This document shows positions 1 to 5,284 of a stretch of 7,386 nt of DNA, one piece after another. Source of the DNA: Actinomycetota bacterium (GTDB taxonomy: Bacteria > Actinomycetota > Acidimicrobiia > Spongiisociales > UBA5794); contig QMQC01000080.1 of the NCBI GenBank assembly GCA_003648875.1, positions 1 through 7,386 of the forward strand, in the 5' to 3' direction. A model generated the notes under the pieces. The model searched no databases. It had not been told where the DNA came from and saw only the letters and a list, made by a program, of their open reading frames with translations. Both the position numbers and the translations under genes were made by a program. The stretch's first letter is position 1. Every line of letters starts with the position of its first letter.

Positions 1-1
1 T

Positions 2-289
2 ACCACACATGGAGGCGATCTGTCATGGGTTGGCGGGTACACCGGTCTCGGCGTTGGGGCGGCCCGCTTCGGAGCGAGGGTGGCGCTCGATCTCGTCGAT
101 GGTGCAACCAGCGAGCACACCGAACTCGAGATGGTAAGAGAACAACCCATGGCGTTCCCCCCTGAGCCGTTCCGGTATGCGGGAATCCAGATGACCAGAA
201 GAGCAATCGCTCGCTCAGACGCACGAGAAGGCCGCAGAGGCCTGTGGCTCAGGCTTCTTGACCGCTTCGGCGTCGGGTTCGATTCCTGA
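2..289 (+). CDS. DAO-family FAD-dependent oxidoreductase, C-terminal fragment (5' end outside window)
   Basis: The frame is open from the first full codon at position 2 to the TGA at 287-289, so only the last 95 residues of a longer gene are visible. The fragment begins with a Gly-rich stretch (WVGGYTGLGVGAARFGARVA) followed by an LDLVDG-like helix. This matches the closing FAD-binding segment of D-amino-acid-oxidase-type flavoproteins, where a GYxGxGV motif touches the flavin and a following helix carries a small-residue pattern. The rest (PPEPFRYAGIQ, then an Arg-rich tail ending in LLDRFGVGFDS) resembles the C-terminal tail I associate with actinobacterial amine or amino-acid oxidoreductases of this family. 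An internal GTG at position 80 is not the true start, because the conserved region lies upstream of it. The catalytic part is missing, so the substrate is unknown. It points toward, and ends 83 bp before, the convergent Lrp-type gene. Confidence 0.75.
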   Translation, partial: TTHGGDLSWVGGYTGLGVGAARFGARVALDLVDGATSEHTELEMVREQPMAFPPEPFRYAGIQMTRRAIARSDAREGRRGLWLRLLDRFGVGFDS

Positions 290-305
290 CGGGTCACGGC
301 TGAGG

Positions 306-321
306 CGCTCCGCGGAGAGCG
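306..321. other. small hairpin in the gap between convergent genes
   Basis: CGCTC at 306-310 can pair with GAGCG at 317-321 around a six-base G/C-rich loop. It sits 17 bp after the stop of the truncated oxidoreductase gene and about 50 bp beyond the end of the facing regulator gene, where a bidirectional terminator would be expected. No T-run follows on either strand, and the stem is only five pairs, so this is a weak candidate. Nothing else of note is visible in 290-372. Confidence 0.2.
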
Positions 322-372
322 ACGAGCACCATCCCATCGAATGTTTGCTTCAAGCGAATGGCGAAGATCGCC

Positions 373-828
373 TCAGACCGGGGGGAGGCCCCATGCATAC
401 GTCTGTTTCGTCAGCCTCAGGTACGTGAACGTCTCTGTCGATGAAACGCCATCGAGAGCGCGGATCAGTCCTATCACGGACAGCAGGTGGTCGTTGTCGG
501 TGCAGAGCACCTCGACGAGCAGGTCGAAACGCCCCGCCGTCAGTACGACGTACGTGACAGCGTCGAGCTCCCCGATCGTCTCGCTCAGCACTTCGACGTC
601 ACCCTCAGTGGTGAGACCGATCATTGCTTGCATCGTGAACCCGATGCGCAGCGGATCAGTCACGGCGACGATCTCGAGGGTCCCAGACTCGAGCAGCCGG
701 TTGACCCGGAGTCGGATCGCAGCAGGCGAGAGTTCGATCTCCCTCGCAAGTTCGGCGAAGCTGGCGCGCCCGTCGAGTTGAAGGGCCGCAATGATCTTCA
801 GGTCCATCTGGTCGAGCTCGAAATCCAT
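373..828 (-). CDS. Lrp/AsnC-family transcriptional regulator
   Basis: This 151-residue protein has the usual length and two-part layout of the feast/famine regulators. An N-terminal winged helix-turn-helix covers about residues 5-60: LDQMDLKIIAALQLDGR, then FAELAREIELSPAAIRLRVNRL with the recognition helix around 34-45. A C-terminal RAM ligand-binding domain covers about 65-145 and contains a GRFDLLVEV strand (99-107) and the amphipathic helix HLLSVIGLIRALDGV. Such proteins form dimers or octamers and respond to amino acids or related metabolites. The ATG at 826-828 is preceded by AGGTGA at 833-838. A second Met at residue 8 has no comparable ribosome site. The gene is transcribed away from the aminotransferase/dehydrogenase operon across a 381-bp gap, the classic arrangement for a local regulator of a neighbouring catabolic operon. 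That it controls this operon is inferred; the ligand is unknown. Confidence 0.9.
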   Translation of the reverse strand: MDFELDQMDLKIIAALQLDGRASFAELAREIELSPAAIRLRVNRLLESGTLEIVAVTDPLRIGFTMQAMIGLTTEGDVEVLSETIGELDAVTYVVLTAGRFDLLVEVLCTDNDHLLSVIGLIRALDGVSSTETFTYLRLTKQTYAWGLPPV

Positions 829-832
829 GGTG

Positions 833-838
833 TCACCT
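833..838 (-). promoter_or_regulatory. ribosome binding site of the Lrp-type gene
   Basis: Read on the minus strand, AGGTGA lies four bases before the ATG at 828. It supports this start over the Met seven codons further in. Confidence 0.55.
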
Positions 839-891
839 GTTCATGAAGTCAGCGGAAACGCATCACGCTTCCGACAAGCGTAGATGGTGCG

Positions 892-920
892 ATTGTTGCA
901 TGTTCGCGGAATGGAGGCAA
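892..920 (-). promoter_or_regulatory. candidate sigma-70-type promoter for the Lrp-type gene
   Basis: On the minus strand a -35 box TTGCCT (915-920) and a -10 box AACAAT (892-897) each match four of six consensus bases and are exactly 17 bp apart. A TG dinucleotide one base before the -10 box makes it an extended -10. Transcription would start near 885, giving a leader of about 57 bases. This is a match by eye only. Confidence 0.4.
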
Positions 921-1016
921 CCGTTCCGATCTCCACACGCAAATTCAATCACGATCAGGCAGGCATTCGTTCATTCCCATTTCGATTCGATCGTAAGGTG
1001 CCTCTTTCGCAATCGA

Positions 1017-1063
1017 TGGCGATACGGCTCCCGATCCGTCGCTGGCGATACGATACGATGGCG
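1017..1063. repeat. short direct repeats in the divergent intergenic region, possible operator
   Basis: The ten-base sequence TGGCGATACG occurs at 1017-1026 and again at 1043-1052, 26 bp from start to start. The second copy runs into a short tandem (CGATA twice, then CGATG, 1046-1060), and GATGGCG occurs at 1015-1021 and 1057-1063. Lrp-family proteins often bind several sites phased along the DNA in the region between their own gene and their target. These repeats lie in that region, but they do not clearly match the known AT-rich Lrp consensus, so the operator role is inferred. Confidence 0.35.
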
Positions 1064-1088
1064 TACTGTGGCTTGCGATTCGCTCGCG

Positions 1089-1097
1089 TGCTACCCT
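1089..1097 (+). promoter_or_regulatory. weak candidate extended -10 promoter for the aminotransferase operon
   Basis: TG at 1089-1090, one base, then TACCCT at 1092-1097 form an extended -10 of the TANNNT kind often seen in actinobacteria. No good -35 box is found at the usual spacing; TTGCGA at 1073-1078 is only 13 bp away. An alternative -10 is the overlapping CTGATAAG a few bases downstream. Use of this site would give a leader of about 105 bases. Confidence 0.28.
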
Positions 1098-1131
1098 CTG
1101 ATAAGCGAAAGCTGAGAAGATTGTCACATAT

Positions 1132-1204
1132 CCTCAACGACAGCGGGAGTGGCGTTCCGAAGGCTTTCGAGCCAGTTTGGAAACATGGCGGACCCACTTG
1201 GAGG
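1132..1204 (+). promoter_or_regulatory. foldable 5' leader ending at the Shine-Dalgarno sequence
   Basis: Several complementary segments nest inside one another just before the aminotransferase start. GGCT-TTCG-AGCC (1162-1173) forms an inner stem with a UUCG loop. GTTCC (1154-1158) can pair with GGAAAC (1179-1184) with one bulge. AGTGG (1148-1152) can pair with CCACT (1194-1198). In addition CCTCAA (1132-1137) could pair with TTGGAGG (1198-1204) with one bulge, which would cover the Shine-Dalgarno sequence. I do not recognise a known riboswitch: the leader lacks the CTCTCAGG-type core of the glycine aptamer despite a CCGAAGG word. The pairing was found by eye and may be chance. Confidence 0.3.
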
Positions 1205-1205
1205 G
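1200..1205 (+). promoter_or_regulatory. ribosome binding site that fixes the aminotransferase start
   Basis: GGAGGG lies four bases before the ATG at 1210. The frame could be extended upstream to a TTG at 1177, but no ribosome site precedes that codon and the added residues resemble nothing conserved, so 1210 is preferred. Confidence 0.65.
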
Positions 1206-1209
1206 TGTG

Positions 1210-2574
1210 ATGACGGCGAGTATCGATCCGGGTCGCGTAGCTGAGTTGACCAGGAAGATGGAAGAAGCGCTACGGGCGCGTACATCAAGATCTGGTGAAT
1301 TCGTCGAGGATGCGAGCCAGGTCCTGCCTGGGGGCGTGGCATCGTCGTTCCAGGAGCAATCGCCCTATCCCATCTACATCGTTGAGGGCCACGGTTCGAG
1401 GATCAAGGATCTCGACGGCAATGAGTACTCCGACTTCCACAACGGCTTCGGGGTCATGGTGGTTGGCCACGCGCATCCCGCAATAGCGAGAGCCATCTCA
1501 GAGACTGCGTATCGCGGTACTCACTTCGCAGCACCGAACCAGGCTGCTGTTCGCGTTGCCAGAGAGCTCTCACGACGTTTCCGTCTCCCGAAAGTGAGAT
1601 ACTCGAACTCGGGAACCGAGGCAACCTTGGATGGTATCAGGCTCGCCAGGGCGTACAGCGGGCGCGACGCCATCGTCAAGATTGAGGGGTCGTATCACGG
1701 GCATCATGATGCAGTCATGGTGTCCGTACATCCAGACGCTGCCGACATCGGCCCACGCTCGCAACCCGTGTCGGTTCCCCAGACCGCCGGGATACCCAAA
1801 ACTCTGTTGGACCTGACGGTTGTCGTGCCATTCAACGACGCGGACGCCCTCGACGCGGTTCTGTCGGACAACCCCGACATAGGCACGATGATCATCGAGC
1901 CGATCATGATGAACATCGGAGTGGTACCACCCAAGGATGGGTATCTCGAGGCCGTTCGAGAGATCACCCAGAAGCATGATGTCGTGTTGATCTTCGACGA
2001 GGTCAAAACCGGCGCCACGATCGCATCGGGTGGTGCAGTGGAGACCTACGGTGTGGTTCCTGATCTGGTGGCCCTTGCCAAGGCCACGGGAGGCGGGACA
2101 CCGATTGGAGCCATACTCGGAACCGAGGAACTGATGGGTCAGATCACCGACGGCACGGTCACTCAAATTGGCACATTCAACGGCAATCCGCTCACGATGG
2201 CAGCTGCCGAAGCCACCCTGATCGAAGTACTCGACAAGGATGCCTACGCCCACCTCGATAGAGCGGGCAAACGAATGCTCGATGGATGTCAAGCCGTATG
2301 TGACGAGTACGGACTTCCCGCTCACTCTGTCGGCGTTTCGTCGAAGGGTTGCGTCATGTTCTCGACCGAACCGATTCTCGACTATCGATCGTACTGCGAT
2401 CAATTCGATGAGGATCTCAACTATCTGGGATGGCTCTATCACATGGTCAACGACGTGTACATGACGCCGGGCGCCGATGAGCAGTGGACGCTCACCATCA
2501 TGCACAGCAACGAGGAACTCGATCACTACATCAATGTGTTCAAGGAGTTCGCAAAGGATGTCACAGCTGGATAG
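1210..2574 (+). CDS. class III PLP-dependent aminotransferase, glutamate-1-semialdehyde aminomutase-like
   Basis: This 454-residue cytoplasmic enzyme has the fold-type I signatures of class III aminotransferases in order: NSGTEAT at 133-139 (phosphate binding), YHGHHD at 162-167 (ring stacking), FDEVKTG at 262-268 with Asp263 for the pyridine nitrogen, the presumed Schiff-base lysine Lys291 in ALAKATGGG, and GTFNGNP at 321-327. NSGTEAT, YHGHHD and the GGG after the lysine are closest to the HemL (glutamate-1-semialdehyde 2,1-aminomutase) branch. The context is not tetrapyrrole synthesis: the next gene, 21 bp on, is a dimethylglycine-dehydrogenase-like enzyme. So this is more likely a HemL-like aminotransferase acting on an amino acid or amine in a catabolic route than the heme enzyme itself. 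Length is typical (HemL about 430) and all key residues are present. It is the first gene of a two-gene operon facing away from an Lrp-type regulator. Substrate and product are unknown. Confidence 0.88.
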   Translation: MTASIDPGRVAELTRKMEEALRARTSRSGEFVEDASQVLPGGVASSFQEQSPYPIYIVEGHGSRIKDLDGNEYSDFHNGFGVMVVGHAHPAIARAISETAYRGTHFAAPNQAAVRVARELSRRFRLPKVRYSNSGTEATLDGIRLARAYSGRDAIVKIEGSYHGHHDAVMVSVHPDAADIGPRSQPVSVPQTAGIPKTLLDLTVVVPFNDADALDAVLSDNPDIGTMIIEPIMMNIGVVPPKDGYLEAVREITQKHDVVLIFDEVKTGATIASGGAVETYGVVPDLVALAKATGGGTPIGAILGTEELMGQITDGTVTQIGTFNGNPLTMAAAEATLIEVLDKDAYAHLDRAGKRMLDGCQAVCDEYGLPAHSVGVSSKGCVMFSTEPILDYRSYCDQFDEDLNYLGWLYHMVNDVYMTPGADEQWTLTIMHSNEELDHYINVFKEFAKDVTAG

Positions 2575-2578
2575 GAGC

Positions 2579-2585
2579 AGGGCGG
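2579..2585 (+). promoter_or_regulatory. weak ribosome binding site of the dehydrogenase gene
   Basis: AGGGCGG lies ten bases before the ATG at 2596. A better match, AGGAG at 2573-2577, overlaps the stop codon of the aminotransferase but is 18 bases from the start, too far for normal use. The second gene may depend partly on translational coupling. Confidence 0.35.
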
Positions 2586-2595
2586 TATCGATTCC

Positions 2596-5064
2596 ATGAC
2601 AACTTCCGACAACACCGAAGCATCTGGCCACGACCTACCGGACCGCACCGAAGTCCTCATCATCGGAGGTGGCATCGTTGGATGCAGCGTCGCATATCAC
2701 CTGACCCGTCGTGGGATCACAGATGTCACCATCATCGAGCAGGGAGCACTCACGGGCGGATCCACTTGGCACGCTGCCGGACTGGTCAGCCAACTCAAGG
2801 CTTCTTACAGCCTCACGAAGCTGGCAACGTACTCCGCACGCTTGTTCGAGGAACTCGAGGATGAGACAGGGCAGGCAACCGGATACCGCACCGCGGGATC
2901 CATCTCTGTCGCCGCAGACGATGAGCGCTGGGAAGAGATACTCAGGGGCGCGTCCATGGCAACCACGTTCGGTGTCGAAACCGAGGTGATCGATCTTGAT
3001 CGGGCCACCGAGATGTGGCCCCTGCTCAATACAGACGACCTGGTCGGTGCCCTCTACATCCCGCACGACGGCCAGACATCGCCTGTTGACACCACCGTTG
3101 CCCTGGCAAAGGGAGCCAAGGCAAGAGGCGCAAGGATCATCGAAGGCGTCGCTGTGGAGCGGCTGCTGACGGCGAATGGCAAGGTCACCGGCGTCGAAAC
3201 CGAGAAGGGTCGCATCGAGGCCGAGACCGTCGTCCTAGCAAGCGGGATCTGGACCCGCCACCTTGCAGCAACCATCGGCGTCAATGTTCCGCTTCAGGCG
3301 TGCGAGCACTTCTACATAGTCACCGAACCGCTCGAAGGCATCGTGACCGGAATGCCAACCCTTCGTGACCCGAGCAGTTACACCTACTTCAAGGAAGAGA
3401 CAGGCAAGATCATGGCCGGCTTCTTCGAACCGAGGGGGAAAGTGTGGAAGCTGGACGGTATCCCACGCGACTTCTCGTTCGGAACCCTGCCAGAGGACTG
3501 GGCCCATGTGGGACCCATCTTTGAGCGTGCCATTCATCGCGTGCCTGCCCTGGGGGATTGTGGTCTCCAGCTGTTCTTCAACGGCCCCGAGGCATTCACG
3601 CCTGACGGTGTGTACTACCTCGGTATGGCGCCTGAGGTCGACGGGTGCTTCGTGGCAGCCGGATTCAACTCGGTAGGGCTTCAGTCTGCTGGCGGCGTTG
3701 GTTGGGTGCTCGCCGACTGGATCGCCGATCGGCATCCACCAATGGACCTCTCGGCGGTGGACATTCGTCGTGCGTTCCCATTCCAGGGCAAACCCGAGTA
3801 CCTCGAGGAGAGGATCCCCGAGAGCCTGGGGCTCCTGTATGCCATGCATTGGCCGTTCCGCCAATACGAGAGCGCACGCGATCAGCGGATATCCCCCATC
3901 CACGATCGCATCCAGGCGGCAGGAGCGGCCTTTGGCGAAGTCGCTGGATGGGAACGGCCGAATTGGTTTGCACTCGACGGACAGGAGCCCGTCTACGAGT
4001 ACAGCTACGGCAAGCAGAACTGGTTCGAGGCATCGGGTATCGAGTGTGACGCCGTCCGCAACAAAGTCGGCTTCTTCGATCAGACCTGCTTCGTCAAGTT
4101 CCGCGTCGAAGGTCCGGACGCACTCGCTGCACTCAACGAGATCTGTGCGAACAACATAGATGTGCCGCTGGGCAAGGCCGTATACACCCAGTGGTGCAAT
4201 GACCGCGGCGGTATCGAAGCCGACCTCACGGTCACCCGCATCGCCGAGAACGAGTTCTTCGTGGTCACGGCGGCGGTCTCCGGCACCAGGGACGGTGCAT
4301 GGTTGCGCCGCGGCTGTCGTGATCACTCCGTGACGATCACAGATGTGACGGCGGAGCAGGCAATGTTCGGGGTGATGGGTCCGAATTCGAGGGCGCTGCT
4401 GTCCGAACTGACCTCTGCGGATCTGAACAACGAGGAATTCCCGTTCGGTACCGCCCAGCGCATCGAGGTGGCCGGTCATGACGTGCTCGGGATGAGGATG
4501 TCCTATGTGGGTGAACTCGGATGGGAGCTCTACCTACCGTGGGCTGAGGCCTCGTCGCTCTACGATGCCATATTCGAGGTGGGTGATGCCCACGGCCTGA
4601 GGCACGCCGGGTATCACGCCATGAACACTCTGCGCCTCGAGTCCGGGTACCGCCATTGGGGTCACGACATCACAGACGAGGACACACCCCTCGAGGCCGG
4701 ACTCGGGTTCGCGGTGGCTTGGGACAAGCCGTCGTTCAGGGGGAGGGAGGCGTTGTTGGCTGACCGCGAGCTCCCTCGCACAAAGCGTCTCATCCAGTTC
4801 CGACTCGAGGATCGCGATCGCCTGCTCTACCACGACGATCCCATCTACCGAGATGGCGAACTCGTCGGCCGCACGAGCTCGGGTATGTGGAGCTACGTTG
4901 AGGATCGATGCCTTGCAATGGGCTATCTCAACCACCCAGACGGTGTCACCAAGGATTGGATCGACGCGGGCGAATTCGAGATCGAAGTGGCAACCGAGCG
5001 GATTCCGGCCACGGCCTCGATCAGGTCGTTCTACGACCCGAAGAACGAGCGCGTGCGTCTCTAA
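2596..5064 (+). CDS. dimethylglycine/sarcosine dehydrogenase-like flavoprotein with C-terminal GcvT folate domain
   Basis: An 822-residue two-part enzyme. The N-terminal DAO domain (about 18-385) has the dinucleotide motif GGGIVG (24-29), Glu48 at the end of the second strand for the FAD ribose, and GGSTWHAAGL (54-63). His59 in that motif corresponds to the histidine that carries covalent FAD in dimethylglycine and sarcosine dehydrogenases. A linker domain (about 390-455) ends in GWERPNWFA. A GcvT-like folate domain (about 470-710) contains DRGGIEADLTVTR from 536, where Asp543 aligns with the catalytic Asp of GcvT, and YVGELGWELYLP from 637; a GcvT C-terminal barrel follows to the end. Family members oxidise an N-methyl group and hand the carbon to tetrahydrofolate as 5,10-methylene-THF. 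Length is typical of bacterial members (about 810-860). There is no signal peptide, so it is cytoplasmic. Substrates in the family include dimethylglycine, sarcosine and other N-methyl compounds, and this one cannot be assigned. Probably co-transcribed with the aminotransferase. Confidence 0.9.
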   Translation: MTTSDNTEASGHDLPDRTEVLIIGGGIVGCSVAYHLTRRGITDVTIIEQGALTGGSTWHAAGLVSQLKASYSLTKLATYSARLFEELEDETGQATGYRTAGSISVAADDERWEEILRGASMATTFGVETEVIDLDRATEMWPLLNTDDLVGALYIPHDGQTSPVDTTVALAKGAKARGARIIEGVAVERLLTANGKVTGVETEKGRIEAETVVLASGIWTRHLAATIGVNVPLQACEHFYIVTEPLEGIVTGMPTLRDPSSYTYFKEETGKIMAGFFEPRGKVWKLDGIPRDFSFGTLPEDWAHVGPIFERAIHRVPALGDCGLQLFFNGPEAFTPDGVYYLGMAPEVDGCFVAAGFNSVGLQSAGGVGWVLADWIADRHPPMDLSAVDIRRAFPFQGKPEYLEERIPESLGLLYAMHWPFRQYESARDQRISPIHDRIQAAGAAFGEVAGWERPNWFALDGQEPVYEYSYGKQNWFEASGIECDAVRNKVGFFDQTCFVKFRVEGPDALAALNEICANNIDVPLGKAVYTQWCNDRGGIEADLTVTRIAENEFFVVTAAVSGTRDGAWLRRGCRDHSVTITDVTAEQAMFGVMGPNSRALLSELTSADLNNEEFPFGTAQRIEVAGHDVLGMRMSYVGELGWELYLPWAEASSLYDAIFEVGDAHGLRHAGYHAMNTLRLESGYRHWGHDITDEDTPLEAGLGFAVAWDKPSFRGREALLADRELPRTKRLIQFRLEDRDRLLYHDDPIYRDGELVGRTSSGMWSYVEDRCLAMGYLNHPDGVTKDWIDAGEFEIEVATERIPATASIRSFYDPKNERVRL

Positions 5065-5108
5065 CGACAAATCCAGTCGGACATGAATCGATATTGGGTG
5101 GATTGTGT

Positions 5109-5148
5109 GCCGGTCCCGCTTCGGATGGGGCCGAAGGCCCGGGACGGC
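5109..5148 (+). other. two-tier hairpin downstream of the dehydrogenase gene
   Basis: GTCCCG (5113-5118) pairs with CGGGAC (5140-5145). The outer stem extends by GCC/GGC across one bulged G (5109-5111 with 5146-5148). Inside it, GGCC-GAA-GGCC (5129-5139) makes a second short stem. It begins 45 bases after the stop codon. No T-run follows, so it may protect the 3' end of the transcript, act with the next hairpin as part of a terminator, or be an unrelated palindrome. Apart from this and the next hairpin, the 220-bp gap 5065-5284 shows only -10-like words (TACCAT at 5226, CATATT at 5257) without matching -35 boxes. Confidence 0.35.
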
Positions 5149-5154
5149 TCCGAT

Positions 5155-5179
5155 GCGACCCAGGTCGCGATCTTCCTTT
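5155..5179 (+). terminator. possible intrinsic terminator of the aminotransferase/dehydrogenase operon
   Basis: GCGAC (5155-5159) and GTCGC (5164-5168) form a G/C-rich stem with a four-base loop. A pyrimidine stretch, TCTTCCTTT (5171-5179), follows two bases later. The stem is short and the T-run is broken by C, so this is a weak intrinsic terminator at best. Its place between two units with the same orientation makes it plausible. Confidence 0.3.
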
Positions 5180-5274
5180 GCCGAGGAACGTTGCCGGTCA
5201 TCCATTCTCAGTGCCTGACACGAATTACCATGATCGAGGGGGAGATCCGGTCGGAACATATTCGAACAAAGGAC

Positions 5275-5280
5275 AAGGTG
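5275..5280 (+). promoter_or_regulatory. ribosome binding site of the DUF885 lipoprotein gene
   Basis: AAGGTG lies four bases before the ATG at 5285. The start is also supported by the signal peptide that begins directly at this Met. Confidence 0.5.
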
Positions 5281-5284
5281 TCAG

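Noticed and set aside
1141..1173. Possible glycine riboswitch suggested by a GGGAG word followed by CCGAAGG
   Set aside because: The spacing between the two words is too short and the conserved CTCTCAGG and AGGAC parts of the aptamer are absent.
1177..1209. Upstream TTG start that would add 11 residues to the aminotransferase
   Set aside because: No ribosome site precedes it, whereas GGAGGG is four bases before the ATG at 1210.
884..1210. Open frames of about 60-110 codons on both strands in the divergent intergenic region
   Set aside because: Compositions are atypical, there is no convincing ribosome site, several frames overlap each other, and the region has the place and look of a control region.
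1570..2631. 353-codon open frame on the minus strand inside the aminotransferase gene
   Set aside because: The opposite strand carries all aminotransferase motifs. The minus-strand translation resembles no protein family and runs across the operon junction.
3235..4479. 414-codon open frame on the minus strand inside the dehydrogenase gene
   Set aside because: It lies opposite a clearly conserved coding sequence, its translation is rich in His, Arg and Cys without recognisable motifs, and such shadows are common in G+C-rich genes.
5191..5231. Promoter for the lipoprotein gene from TTGCCG (5191) or CTGACA (5215) with TACCAT (5226)
   Set aside because: The boxes do not fall at a usable spacing: TTGCCG is 29 bp from TACCAT, and CTGACA has no -10 box 16-18 bp downstream.
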